Notes under the pieces: generated by a model
The model's database searches: none
What the model was told of the DNA's origin: nothing
Seen by the model: only the letters and a program-made list of their open reading frames with translations
In this document: positions 51,401 through 63,838 of the stretch, piece by piece
How the letters are laid out: each line of letters opens with the position of its first letter
Numbering within the stretch: position 1 is the stretch's first letter
Position numbers and translations under genes: made by a program
Source of the DNA: Aquila chrysaetos chrysaetos
Lineage: Eukaryota > Chordata > Aves > Accipitriformes > Accipitridae
Direction of reading: 5' to 3'
DNA length: 64,000 bases
Assembly (NCBI RefSeq): GCF_900496995.4
Contig: NC_044009.1
Location: forward strand, 46,089,505-46,153,504

Positions 51401-52518
51401 CCTAAGGTGAAAAAGTCCAACTATTCAATTCATTTGCATCTAGCAGACACAGCAAAACAGCCTTCTAATTCATGGATTTATCCTTAATTTTGTCGTATAT
51501 AATTATTTGTTACGATTCCCTACAGGTAGTGATAAGACTAAAATTCCGTAATATTTCCATCATAGAACTAAAGACTAATCTCACTCGGATCTCTATGGTG
51601 CTCAATCTTCAATGTAATAAAGCAATTTTACCTTTAGCATGGCTCTTGCCACACTGAATACTCTTTACATGAGTTGACCCATTGCAGCCAAAGGGACTGC
51701 CTTTCCATGTAAGCAGCAGTCAGCCTGAAGTAAGACTGCAGATTTAGACTCTCAGCTACTTGTTTTGTAACATTTTGGAAAAAATAAATAGATAATAATA
51801 TTAAAGTCACAAACACACCCCCAGTGACAAGCTCTGCTATATACTACCTCAAAAGAGATCCAGGGTAAGCTATACAAGGGTAACTGGTAACAGAGTTTTC
51901 CTCATAATAATTGACTGCTATAAAATAGCCACTGCAGAAGGCTTCCTTTCTTAATTATCAACCTGCTATCTTTCTGGCAAATGGAATACAGTAACACAGT
52001 ACCAATGAGGGTTTGTAATGAAGCTCTTGGTAATTACTCCTCTTAAGTCAATCTACTCTTATATGCAGCAAAGGTGGTGCAACAGAATTAGGGGTTCAGA
52101 AAAAAATTATTGATGCATACAAATACAATCTGCAAAAATGTGTTAACTTTCTCTTAGTGGCTCACAGAGACAGTTGTTTTGGGGCAGTGGAGAGGGAAAG
52201 GCATCTCACATACTTGGTAGTATGTCTGTTATATCTTGGAACCTATGTTACCACCACAATTCAAGTTCATTAAAATAGTCCCTAAGATGTGATGACACCA
52301 TGTGGAATAAAACAAAGATTGTCAGTAGCAGTCTAATTACTTCCCAGGTTTGTTAACATATGATACAACTAAAATGCAGTATTAAAAACCTAACGTTCTT
52401 GTCAAATACTGCTCTATTCTCCCACCTTTTTTATTCATTGCTGTATCCCAGATTACTTGATCTTTTCTGATTACATGGGTTATTTGGGTTTTTGTTACTT
52501 TTACCAGTGTAAAGAACC

Positions 52519-52735
52519 TCACAGAACCATAGAACAGCCCAGGTTGGAAGAGACCTCAAAAAAATCATCTGGTCCAACATTTCATGGGAAGGGGAACCTA
52601 GATGAGATTATCTAGCACCCTGTCCAATTGCATCTTGAAAACCTCCCACGATGAGGACTCTACCACATCCCTGGGGAAGTTGCTCCAGTAATTGATTGTT
52701 CTTACTGTAAAAAAAAATTTCTTTCTTGTATCAAG
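52519..52735 (-). mobile_element. CR1 LINE 3' fragment, - strand
   Basis: Read on the - strand, this gives the end of the CR1 reverse-transcriptase frame (NYWSNFPRDVVESSSWEVFK and VLDNLI), then the 3' UTR with GGACCAGATGATTTTTTTGA, and ends TTCTATGGTTCTGTG. These are standard CR1 landmarks in the right order. The copy is strongly 5'-truncated. An open frame continues to 52921 through unrelated sequence by chance. Confidence 0.93.
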
Positions 52736-53084
52736 ATTACTTACCTTATTCATGGAAAACATTTTAATAATTTCAGCAGAGCTACAGAAGTAAACATGAC
52801 AAAGAGAACTGTGAGAAAAGTCATTATAAACCACTAGCATTTGTGTTAATATTCTTGAGGTAGAAACTATATTCTTACATTTGGAAGCTGCCATCAAAAC
52901 AAGCTTCAGTTCCTCATCCAATTCTCCAGCGGCTACGATACTATAAATAAAAGATAATACTCCTAATTCCTACAGACAATCCTGTTACCTTCCAAGAGCC
53001 AGTTTACATTAGTTTATTTTAATTCGGTATTTCCTTGATTGTTAAGAATCTTACCATGACGTATTTTTCTAAGAGAAATGAGTT

Positions 53085-53277
53085 TTCTACCATGGGAATA
53101 GTGAAACATTTTGCCCAGAGAGGTTGTGGAGTCTCCATCCTTGGAAGTTTTCAAGGCCTAAATGGATAAAGTTCTGAGTAACCTATTCTGATCTCACAGC
53201 TGACTGCTTTGAGCAAGAGTCTGGGCTAGAGACCTCCTGAGGCCGCTTCCAACCTGAATTATCCTATGATTCTGTGA
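53085..53277 (+). mobile_element. CR1 LINE 3' fragment, + strand
   Basis: TTGCCCAGAGAGGTTGTGGA, then GAGTAACCTATTCTGAT, then GGGCTAGAGACCTCCTGAGG and CTTCCAACCTGAATTATCCT, with the terminal ATGATTCTGTGA. This is a CR1 3' end in the opposite orientation to the copies on either side of it. Confidence 0.93.
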
Positions 53278-53868
53278 ATTTTTATTCACGAAATCTTTAT
53301 CTCTGCAGGCTCTGTCAAGATCTTTCAGCTCTAATGGCTCCTAATAGCCCACAGAAAAGGAAATGTTAAAATCTCTACAGGCTGTTTTCACCGCTGGAGT
53401 GAAAAGGTAGTGTTAAAACTATACTTTGCAAGAAACTGTAACTTAGCATTAAAATGAGCTGCAGGCCAGTAAGAGCAATATGAGATCTAAGCCTAGGAGT
53501 AATCTGAGCTTTTTCAGCAAAGCTGAGAAAATCCGTTTTATGATGGACACAGGATTTAATCTCTGAATAAACCCACTAATGAAGATTCTGGACTTTAAGA
53601 AAAAAAAATTAAATTATAAAAGTAATTAATTTAATAAAAACTATAAATGTGCTAACTACTGTTTCCCTATGATTTGAAAGGATTTTAGTATTAGTGGATG
53701 ACAGAGTGAATATCATGTATGGAATCATTCAGGGGAAGTCATATGGCACAATAGGCAAGGCAATTTGCCCAAGAGTTAGGAAAATATTTTTGACCATACA
53801 GTTTTCATTCACTCTCTAATTCTCTATCTTTCTATACATTTTTCTCAATTGTTTTCAGTGCCTAGCCA

Positions 53869-55150
53869 CATAGGATCATAGAGTCGTTTAGATTGGAAAA
53901 GACCTTTAAGATCATCAAGTCCAGCCGTCAACCCAACACCACCATGCCCACTAAACCATGTCCAGAAGTGCCAAGTCTATGAGTTTTTTGAACACTTCCA
54001 GGGATGGTGACACCACCACTTCCCTGGGCAGCCTGTTCCAATGCCTGACAACACTTTCAGCAAAGAAATTTTTCCTAATATCCAATCTAAACCTACCCTG
54101 GTGCAACTTGAGGCTATTGCCTCTCGTCCTATCACTAGTCACTTGACAGAAGAGACCAACACCCACCTCGCTACAATCTCCTTTCAGGCAGTTGTAGAGA
54201 GCGATCAGGTCTCCCCTCAGCCTCCTTTTCTCCAGGCTAAACAACCCCAGGTCCCTCAGCCGCTCCTCATAAGACTTGTGCTCTAGACCCTTCACCAGCT
54301 TTGTTGCCCTTCTCTGGACACGCTCCAGCACCTCAATGTCTTTCCTGTAGTGAGGCGCCCAAAACTGAACACAGTACTCGAGGTGCGGCCTCACCAGTGC
54401 TGAGTACAGGGGAACAATCACTTCCCTGCTCCTGCTGGCCACATTATCTCTGATACAGGCCAGGATGCTGTTGGCCTTCTTGGCCACCGGGACACACTGC
54501 CAGCTGATATTCAGGCGGCTGTCAACCAGCACCCCCAGGTCTTTCTCTGCCGGGCAGCTTTCCAGCCACTCTTCCCCAAGCCTGTAGCGCTGCATGGGGT
54601 TGTTGTGACCCAAGTGCAGGACCCGGCACTTGGCCATGTTGAACCTCATACAACTGGCCTCGGCCCATTGATCCAGCCTGTCCAGATCCCTCTGTAGAGC
54701 CTTCCTACCCTCAAGCAGATCAACACTCCCACACAACTTGGTGTCATCCACAAACTTACTGAGGGTACACTCGATCCCCTCGTCCAGATCATTGATAAAG
54801 ATATTAAAGAGAACTGGCCCCAAAACTGAGCCCTGGGGAACACCACTTGTGACCGGCCGCCAGCTGGATTTAACTCCGTTCACCACAACCCTCTGGGCTT
54901 GTCCATCCAGCCAGTTTTTTACCCAGCGAAGAGTCTTGTCTAAGCCATGAGCTGCCAGCTTCTCAAGGAGTATGCCATGAGAGACAGTGTCAAAGGCCTT
55001 ACTGAAGTCCAGGTAGACAGTATTCACAGCCTTTCCCTCATCCACTAGGTGGGTCACCTGGTCATAGAAGGAGATCAGGTCGGTCAGGCAGGATCTGCCT
55101 TTCATGAACCCATGCTGACCAGGCCTGATCACCTGGTTGTCCTGCAACAT
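53869..55150 (-). mobile_element. 5'-truncated CR1 LINE, - strand
   Basis: About 1.28 kb of CR1, read on the - strand. It starts inside ORF2 just before the [10 protein letters not shown] block and runs through the rest of the reverse transcriptase and the short 3' UTR to a terminal TCTATGATCC. The endonuclease domain, ORF1 and the 5' UTR are absent. The open frame is intact over 399 codons, so the copy is younger than the other CR1 pieces in the window. CR1 copies normally lack target duplications and none is seen. A perfect inverted repeat sits exactly at the 5' edge (55138-55166). Confidence 0.96.
53951..55150 (-). CDS. CR1 ORF2 fragment: reverse transcriptase, C-terminal part
   Basis: A 399-codon frame on the - strand. 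In order it shows [20 protein letters not shown] (about residues 12-31), motif [16 protein letters not shown] (about 45-59), the motif B block [20 protein letters not shown] (about 104-123), and motif [11 protein letters not shown] (about 131-140). A thumb/C-terminal region follows, with [20 protein letters not shown] and [17 protein letters not shown]. Family members copy their RNA by target-primed reverse transcription. Both catalytic aspartates of the FxDD box are present, with Val where Ala is usual. The first Met is only the first ATG in the truncated frame, not a true start. This is a dead copy, because the endonuclease and upstream parts are missing. Confidence 0.95.
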   Translation of the reverse strand: MLQDNQVIRPGQHGFMKGRSCLTDLISFYDQVTHLVDEGKAVNTVYLDFSKAFDTVSHGILLEKLAAHGLDKTLRWVKNWLDGQAQRVVVNGVKSSWRPVTSGVPQGSVLGPVLFNIFINDLDEGIECTLSKFVDDTKLCGSVDLLEGRKALQRDLDRLDQWAEASCMRFNMAKCRVLHLGHNNPMQRYRLGEEWLESCPAEKDLGVLVDSRLNISWQCVPVAKKANSILACIRDNVASRSREVIVPLYSALVRPHLEYCVQFWAPHYRKDIEVLERVQRRATKLVKGLEHKSYEERLRDLGLFSLEKRRLRGDLIALYNCLKGDCSEVGVGLFCQVTSDRTRGNSLKLHQGRFRLDIRKNFFAESVVRHWNRLPREVVVSPSLEVFKKLIDLALLDMV

Positions 55151-55166
55151 GTCCTGTTGCAGGACA
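55138..55166. repeat. Perfect 12-bp inverted repeat at the CR1 5' junction
   Basis: TGTCCTGCAACA (55138-55149) and TGTTGCAGGACA (55155-55166) are exact reverse complements with a 5-base spacer, TGTCC. The left arm is the last recognisable CR1 sequence; the right arm is not part of the CR1 reading frame. This is the layout left by a short fold-back or template switch when the insertion was formed. Confidence 0.85.
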
Positions 55167-58100
55167 TGACAGGAACCCTTTTGTATCTCCTCACTTTGCT
55201 GGTACTCTTGTTTTCATTCATTTCTTCCCATAACCAAATACAAATTACATTCTGTGAACGCTCCTTCATTAGTAACTCAGAGCTTGCAATAATCTGCACA
55301 TTTCTTCTGGATGAGAGGCAGTCAGCCTGTTTAAACAAAGCCAGGCCTACTTGCATTTAATATTTGTATTATGGCAGCTCTTATAGTCTGATTACAGTAG
55401 CCAAGCATAAAATTCCAGTCACACCCAGCCCAAGATTTCTCAAGCACAGGCAAAATTGAATGCTGATACTCAAAGGGTGAGAACTTGGGAGGAAAAAGCT
55501 CAATTTTTGGTCACCAACAAATGATTTTCTGGTGGCAAACCACTGGGTTCTGACTGATGGGGATGAAGTGGAGCATGGTAGAGAAAATGGAAATGGACTC
55601 AGAACTAAGTCAGTGGAATATGGACAGACAAAGAATATGGAAAGGGAAAACATCAGAGGATGTTTTGGAAAGAAGGGGCTTAAAGTGTTTGTTCTGGTTT
55701 GCAGTCATTTGGGGCGCCAAGGGACGGCAGGGGATGTTGCTAGTGTGGGTCTCTCTCTGCTTTCTCTTCCCTTGATCTCAGCTGCAATCCATGTCCTTCT
55801 GAGACCCACAGCTTTTCTTCTCCTCACAGCTACCTTCTCCTCCACAGCAGCCTCTGTTTGCTATCTACACATCCTAATCTGCTGTCACACAAGTGAGGAA
55901 TAGGAGGAATCGAGCAAGGACCGTTCCTGCCACCAAGGAAGAGTATGTAAACAAGCACGGGGGAGGCTTAAGCAGCCATGCTAGCAATGTCTGCCTGCAC
56001 AGCAATAGCCACCCCTGCACACACCCCAGACACAGCAGAGGCAGATGATAGCAAAATCTCTATGGCTGGGTAGCATATCTCTATGGCAGGAAAGGGCCTG
56101 TTCAGTGTACTGCATGCTGTGCCACAAGCACAGGTCTGCTGCCCGTTATTTTAAAAAGAGGCATTAAAATTAAAATGCAGCTGTTCACTAACAGTTGTTC
56201 CTTACTACCCATTCTGCAATACTGCCGAGAGAATTCTAGCCACATTTTTCATTAGGGTGACATCCAGAACTGTAAAGACTGTAAAATCTGCCTCTTAAAC
56301 CCATTAAAGGGCTTACTCTAAAAATAACAATTACCAGCCACTGTGGCATATTACTGTAATACACAGGCAAAAGATGTAATATCAGCCTAAGTCCTGAGAT
56401 TCCTGCTTCTTTGTCATGCTCTACTGCTAATCTTAAGCTTCTTTGTGTCCAATTAGACAGTTATACTGCTTGTTTGTGTTTGCGATGTAGCTTATCAGTT
56501 GTCAGGTTTAGATACTGAGGAGGGCTTGGACACCAAACTGTACAGAATCACAGCTGTTCAGAGTATTTACACCTGCCTGTTGCTGGGTGAAGAGGGAATA
56601 GAGTCACTTTAAGATGCACTTTAAAAGGAATCCAGTGGGCTCGCTGTTCATCACACATGTTCCATAATACACCTCCAACTGCCAGAATCCAGACCAGCAT
56701 CGTTACAGCTACTCTTTTTTCCCACCATAAAAAAAAAAAAAACAAACCAGATCACAAAATAAAGAGAACTCAAGTAATAGTCCAAATTATCATTGAAAGC
56801 CAATTTCTCAATTATTACATTAAACAAATATACTGTGTTATCACATGGTCTAACCTCTTCTTAAACAACAGAGAGGGGAAATGCTGTTTATAACAGACTC
56901 AGATTAGTTATGCTAGGGATCCATTTCATGTTGAAAATGTTACAGGCCTTCTAAAACTTTTATTATCCTCAGGAGTTCAACTAGTCACTGCAGAACAGGT
57001 TATTTACATCCTTTAAAATCATGCAGCTGAACTGGGGCAACAGTTCCATAAAGAATTTGATTCTCCAGGTATTAAATATCTGCCAATAAAAGCTAACAGA
57101 CATTTCTACAACTCAGAGATTTTGAAAACTCTTACGACCTATTTTCTACTTCCCGGTCTGCACAGACTGTACAGTTGCACTTACGGTACACCTGCCTTAT
57201 AACCACCCTCCTGGCTTGTGAAGAGCTGATCACCCCTCCTAGCCTTGTAGCAGGTGATCAAACATTCTGTCATTCCCCTGAAGCTGGACATTAAAGGCTT
57301 TTGAGAATTTCTGTAATATTCATTTTTATGATGATTATCAAATTCCAGTACAGAACACTACCATATCCCTGATTTTTTTATATCTATCTATGTGTAAATA
57401 CTAGCCAATACACACAAATACTGCCTAATAACTACCAGCGAAGTAAAAGGAAAGGCTTTCATAAATTAAATAGATTTTGGATCTAGCTCCAGTAAAATCA
57501 TTGCCAAGTCTACAGATGCCATGCTTTTAGAAACAGATTTTAGAATGTATAAATATATACATTTGCTATTTCATATTTAATATAAATTCTATGTGTGAGG
57601 ATTTTGTGTGTGTGCGTGCATAAATGTATGCATACATGCATTTCTGCCTGGATAAGAGCAAAGTTTATGATTGCTTCACTTTTGCCTGAATATGGGATAA
57701 TGGATATATGGAGAAATGATGCAGTTTAATAAGTCAGCCTGATGAAGCACCTCTAAAACTTTTTATCTAGCACTGTAGCTGGATGTAGTATTTCAGCTAA
57801 ATATTTCAGAAGAAAGAATGGTTTAGAAATTTTCAGTGTGGTTAAAGAGAAACTATATTTCTCCACCTATAAAGCAGATATCCAAGCACAGGTGAACACT
57901 TATTTTGCAAACTCTGCACTGTGCTGCACTGGGTAGAAGGGACATGCATGTGCCACGTGAGGACCAACTCATGGTAGCCGAGAACTAAACGAGCTGCAGT
58001 GGTAGGTTCTTAGCTATTTGTAGTTTGTAGGCTATCTCCGTGCATTTGACATTTTTCCAGATCACTTAGCTATTCCACTCACTCATCACAAAAGAGTTTT

Positions 58101-58983
58101 TCCTCCAGCCACAGAGGTTTGCCCTGAACTGTGGGTAGGTGTGGATTTTGCCATCTGTGCTTCAAGTCTCTTTCGTATGTATGGCATAGATAAAATTATC
58201 CACAGTTTTTTCAATGTGACTGATATGTTGGGTCTGAATTGAGAGGATTATTTTCATTCAACACTACCTAAATAGACAGTGCTCATTTAGTTGGGCTAAC
58301 CAGTACAGCAGAGCCAATACGCACATGAAAATTTAAATACAATACATGGCACTATTTGAAACACTAATATGCCTACTTGCTGCACTGCCCCATTTACCTG
58401 AAGAGGCTACTTACAACGAAAAACTGAACGCAAGGCATACTCTGTGAAAAGATAACTGACAGAGAGTACGTACCCAGGAGGCTATCAAGCAGCCAAGGAA
58501 AGGGATTGGTATACTGGTAATGTTGTAGTCATTAGGTATTATAAAAAGGCTGTTGATATCATTAAGATGCTTCATAAAATGTTTTTAAATATCCTAATTC
58601 CCATGTCATGCAGTTACACAGCTGTAAGTTTCACCCCTAGTGCATGAAGTCCTAGGAAAGGGTCAGAATATCCTTGTTTCCTTTCTTCCTTCCTTCCTCT
58701 CTTCACTACATATCCCTATGTAATCGATAATCCATATATATAGATATCCACATAGTGGATTCCTAGAGTTGTCTGACAACTGAAAACCCCGGTGAACCAC
58801 CACCAGGTTCTTCCTTCATCAGAAAGAAAAAAAGGCATAACAATGGTGAGCACTTGTAAACTGAAGCTATAAATACACACAGAGATTAGAAATAAAATGT
58901 ACATATTTATCATTGAGCGTAATTAAACATAGTGATAGGGTAGTGAAGGATATAAGAGGTTTTCGAATTGTTGCATCCAGCAT

Positions 58984-59956
58984 TCTAATTATGAGTCAGG
59001 GTTCCTATTTACTCCATCCCTGAGTAGTCGTCAAATATCTTTCTTAGAGATTAGTTTGAGCTCAAACTAAGCTAGAAATTCTTGGATTAAGCTCTTACAG
59101 TCGTGCTTTTCTAGATGTCAAAATAGATGAGAACACCAGCTCATTCTCCCCATAATTTAAGAATCTATTAAGAATCAAATCCTCAGGGCAGGCATTTTTC
59201 ACTTGGCCAATGGGTTCAGCATTCTGACAGTATCAAATCCAGCTGCCACAGCTGAGTTATAACGTATGGAGATGAAAGTTAAGCGACAGACACATAGCAA
59301 AGTTTTTAGATAAAGTCTAATTGCAAAGCTGCAAAGACTGCAAGACCTTCCCAATTCTTGATCCATTGTTTTTAAACATAGCATAAGGTGAGAAAAGATA
59401 TGCAAAATAAATACATGAGCAGAGATAACTGAAGCCACCTACTGTGCCAGTTAACGTGTCATCTTACCCACAAAGAAAGAGCACTCCAGAACCATATGGT
59501 GCCCCACGGAAGATAGGAATGACTATTTTCTCCTAGCAAAAAGCTTTCACAGCAGCAGGTGGAGGTATGTCAGATATCTGCACCTTTGTCTGCCACACAC
59601 TAGAATCCACCTTATTCTTGTTATTTTAATATTACTGCCAATGTTTTGGACAACAGCTTCACCAATATAAGAAAAAAAAAAAAAAAAAAAGACATATCTG
59701 CATTCATTATGTATTATGTCATGGCAACACAGAGTGCCACAAGTTCATTAAAAATTATTTGCCCTTGATACAATTTAATTTTCTTATTACAGTAATAAAG
59801 GAAAGAATAGCTGGAGTCTGACATACGCAACCAAAAAAGAAAAAACCCACACCCAAAAAACCCCACTTAACATTGAAAGAAATGTGAGCTTTCTGCTCTT
59901 GGCATAATCCAGAGTGCTCATTATGAGTAAGGTTTCCTATTTACTCTGGCACTGGG
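58984..59956 (+). repeat. Dispersed direct repeat pair (about 30-50 bp)
   Basis: ATTATGAGTCAGGGTTCC then TATTTACTC (58988-59014) recurs as ATTATGAGTAAGGTTTCC then TATTTACTC (59919-59945), with 2 mismatches in 27 bases. Weaker similarity extends on both sides (TCCAG before; CTG.GT after). The copies are about 930 bp apart and in the same orientation. They look like two pieces of one dispersed family that I cannot name. Confidence 0.7.
59672..59690. repeat. Poly(A) run of 19
   Basis: Nineteen A in the partial TMEM163 intron, between the two copies of the dispersed repeat pair. Confidence 0.9.
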
Positions 59957-60949
59957 TTAAGAAAGATGTTGACAGACTGGTTCTTGGGAAACACAGAATT
60001 TAACTTGGTACCATCAACAAAATAATATATAATAAACACCAGCTGCAACTGTCAAGAATCACTATGTTAAATATGCTGTACAGAGTTAGTTTTTGCAATA
60101 CTGAACATACAAGCTCAAACAAAATCCAGTAGCCAAAAAAATCCTAGGAGCAATGGATCCTACCAGCATAAGCAAATACTCAGTGCTGCACTGCAATGTA
60201 CAGAAATGCAAGATTGTAGCTCTGTAATGTAACAATAGGGATACTGCTTTATAGCCTAAGTAGCAGCACTACTCCATTTGACCTGAGCAGGCTGCCAACT
60301 CACTCTATTAACTTACCATGAGCAAAGTCCTTTTTCCCTGAGCAGACGGAATCAAACAAGAGTTGTTCCTTTGCTGACAGTTTTGAGATCTTTCCAACCA
60401 ACTAGACAGAAAAAGCTCCATCTTTTACAGCTTTTTCACAAGGCTGTGTGCCTGAAGTTTGTTATTCTGTTTTCTCCATCTTTCCTTTTTTAGTGGTATT
60501 TCTCACTTTCTCATCACACACAGTTCCAGCACTCCAATCCAAGTCCTTCATTCCTGAATTTAACAGATCAAAGAGCTGCCCTTTGGCTGTATAGCTAGTC
60601 ACTTGTTCAACCTCTCATGAGACATTTTTCCAGGTCCCTAACGCTTCAGTCCTCTATTAAGAAATTACTCCTACTGCTACTTACTGGGTTTATTTATGCA
60701 CATGAAAAACCACTATTACCACATCAATTTCAATAAATTTCTTCCTTCAACAGAATTTAGATTTGCTTCAGCAGCTCAATAAGCTGTTATGTTGCTACAG
60801 ATTTACTAAAGGGCAGAATATTCAAGAATACTTGTACACTGGTTATGGAGAGCAGGAAGGGGGACCATTCAGATTTCTTTGTGCATCTTGAATGGCTCAG
60901 TGATCATTCAATGTTCAAATCACAAAACAGAAGATTGGATTCAGACCTT

Positions 60950-61048
60950 TAACCTGACCACCTGCTCTAATAAACCCTGCTTTGAGCAAGGGGGTTGGAC
61001 TGATGACCGCCCGAAGTGCCTGCCAACGCCAGCCGTTCTATGGCATAG
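60950..61048 (+). mobile_element. CR1 LINE 3' terminal fragment, + strand
   Basis: AACCTGACCACCTGCTCT, CCCTGCTTTGAGCAAGGGGG and TTGGACTGATGACC, then AGTGCCTGCCAACGCCAGCC and TTCTATGGCATAG. These match the last hundred bases of CR1 with moderate divergence. An open frame of 64 codons across it (60879-61073) is not a gene. Confidence 0.8.
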
Positions 61049-63821
61049 CACTGCACAAAAACTCTTACCATGATGTAATAAGCTGTACCTGGCCCAAAGT
61101 GCACAGGTAGTGGGTCTACTATAGTTTTACAGTTGCCAGTTTACCAGCTACATCAGAGTATACTCCATCTTAGTTTCTCCTCTTACGAAGAAAAACAGAG
61201 AATTGCAAAAATTTTATTTTGGTCATAAATTTTCATCTTTTGTTGAGATCCAGAACTATTTCTCAAGTTATTTCAGCACTCTTCTCTTTCCTGGATTTCT
61301 TGATCATTGATTTGTTGATGATTTGTTCAGCACCTCTAAGTTTCCTGCATGTTCACTTGCAACCCAGCAGATCACACTGAGCAAATCAAGAACTCGTGAA
61401 CTACTCTGACTCTCTTCCCAGATAACTGTACCCCTTCCCACCTCTTGCATTGCCTCAAGACCTACAATTCTTTCAACCACTCTTCTAAAATACATGAAAA
61501 TGTAGTAGCCTGGTTTTACCCTCTTCTATTTGACTGCCAGAACAGAAAGATGGTGAAGTGCAAAACTGTCCAAAAAAGTACCAGTAACAAAGACATCAAA
61601 TATTCATCCCAATCCTACGTACTCTTTCATTAATGAGCCAGCTAGGCAGAATCAAGCAGTGTCTCATATGGCCTACAATCTTACAGTGGTTTATACCTGA
61701 TCTTGGTGAATATTCATTATATTTTCAAAGCCACTTGGTATATTTAAAAATAAAGCATAAAAATTTCATCATAGTTTAACACACACCTTGAACATATCCA
61801 GCTATATCTTTTTCACAATGACTGAGGAAAAATTCTCATCAATAAGAGACTTGAAAAGCCTGCCAGCTTTAGCTTCTCAGGCCATCAATATCAAAGACTT
61901 TTCAAGAAGGGCAAATTGCAGAGGTAAGTTAAAATGTATTTTGCAGTTACTACATGTGAACCACCATAAGAATCAACAAAGATGTACATTGTATAACTTT
62001 GGTCACATATACACTGAAAAAGCACCTTCTCATCTTGCCCCAGAAAATTACAGAAATCAAACGATCTAGTAAAAATGAAACCCATTAAACCGAGTTAAAC
62101 TCAGCAGGACAAGTTTTCATTATAGTTTCAGCACTACAGTTTCCCTGAAGTCAAATGGAAATGCATTGGTTCAGCTTAGCAGAACTTGGCACAGCAAGGA
62201 GTTTTGTAGTGTTCATTCTGAATACCAGCCCATGAAATGTTGCAACTCTAACTTCCATATGGCTACATCTTAAGTAAGATTACGCAGTTCTCTTACATCT
62301 TAGCATTTTATTCTAAGTATTTAATTCATAGCACATCATGAGTCAGGCCGTATTGTCTGTGTCTTTTTCTGAGGTTTTGTTTTTCATTCTATCTTTATGT
62401 TCTCTCTCAACGACATCCAACAGTTAGGACCGGATCTAACGTTGCCCTTCCACGAAAGGCTTTCCACTGATTTCAACAGATTTTAGATCAATCTCTTGCT
62501 GTCAAGTTTATGAAACAGGAAGTTTTATAAATTTGCAATACATAATTAATTGGCAATTCCACTTGGCTTTTGTCAAGGAGCTCACGTTATTTTCAAATAT
62601 GTTAGGATACACAGACAAATATAATATTTAAATCCATAAAAGACAGGGCTATAGATAAAGAACTACACTGAAGTCACTCTGGCACACCTAACTCTGGTAA
62701 ACAATAGTAATGCTTTTGCAGAAACCCAGAGTTTTGCACAGGCTGTGCTAAGGTAAAATATGGCTAGGCACACAGGAACAGGAATAACGCACAGCCTGAC
62801 GTAAGCACCTAGATGAATTTGCACCAAACTCTCCAGGAGTCTGAGAGCAGACTTGCCCACTGAGGCACTGGCACACAGAAAACAAGGACTGTGAAAGACC
62901 AGGTGTAGTTATAGGCACATATGATACAAAGATTATTTACAAGGTATGCAAGCAGCCAGGAGGAGTCATGGAACATTTTCCCAGTGCAGAGGAAAAGTAA
63001 TTGCATGCAATCTTTCAAGCAAGAGATTGATTAAACACAACAGGAAATTAGAAATGTGCCTCCCTCAAAAATCTGACACAGTAAGAATTGCCTTAAGAGA
63101 CACAACCATCTCTTCACTTGTCAGTACTATGATGATTCTCCTGTCAATTCTAGAAATGGAGGGATAACCAGACTGCCTCTACAGTGATTCATATTCCCAG
63201 CATATGGTAACATTCTTTCACTCAGTACTAATCTCATCATGTAACCTTAGCTGTCTTCAACTACAGGGCATGGCAAGTAATTCATTGACTCAATTTAGCC
63301 TTATGAAAAGCAGAGGGATTATATGAAAGCAAATTAAAAATGAGCATAAAAAGCAGGAAGATATGTTTGCTACTTGGCTTGTTCACTTTACGGGCTTAGC
63401 CATAGGGATATGTTGATTCTTCTTTTGTATTGGGATTTATTTTCTCTATAAAAGTACTTTACAAGGTTCACTTGAAAAAGCTCAACAGAAGGAGATTTCA
63501 AAAATATGTTAATTGAATGTTGACAGGAATCTCTGTAGACGCCCACAAAAGCAAGATACTCAGGAAATGTCTGTTAAGATCTCCAAATTTGTGCAGGAAG
63601 ACTAATTTTAATCACATATTTCTGGATTTATTTTTATGAATCAATGCCACATCAATCTTCTATGGCCTTTTATTCCAAACTGTTATGTATGGAGCCCTGC
63701 CAGAAAGGAACTCACAGTGCTGGCGAGCTGTTGCATGAGCCTGAGTTAATACTGCTTACTGTTTTCTTAGATTTTAGGAAAGGACTACAAAGACAAGTTA
63801 CAATCTCCTCTGTGGGGCATA

Positions 63822-63838
63822 TTTTTTTTTTTTTTTTA
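63822..63838. repeat. Poly(T) run of 17
   Basis: Seventeen T near the right edge of the window, with no recognised element attached. Confidence 0.9.

Noticed and set aside
55049..55903. Overlapping frames of 70-123 codons to the right of the CR1
   Set aside because: They run across the CR1 junction or lie in unique DNA. None continues the CR1 ORF2 upstream part, so they are not the missing 5' end of the element.
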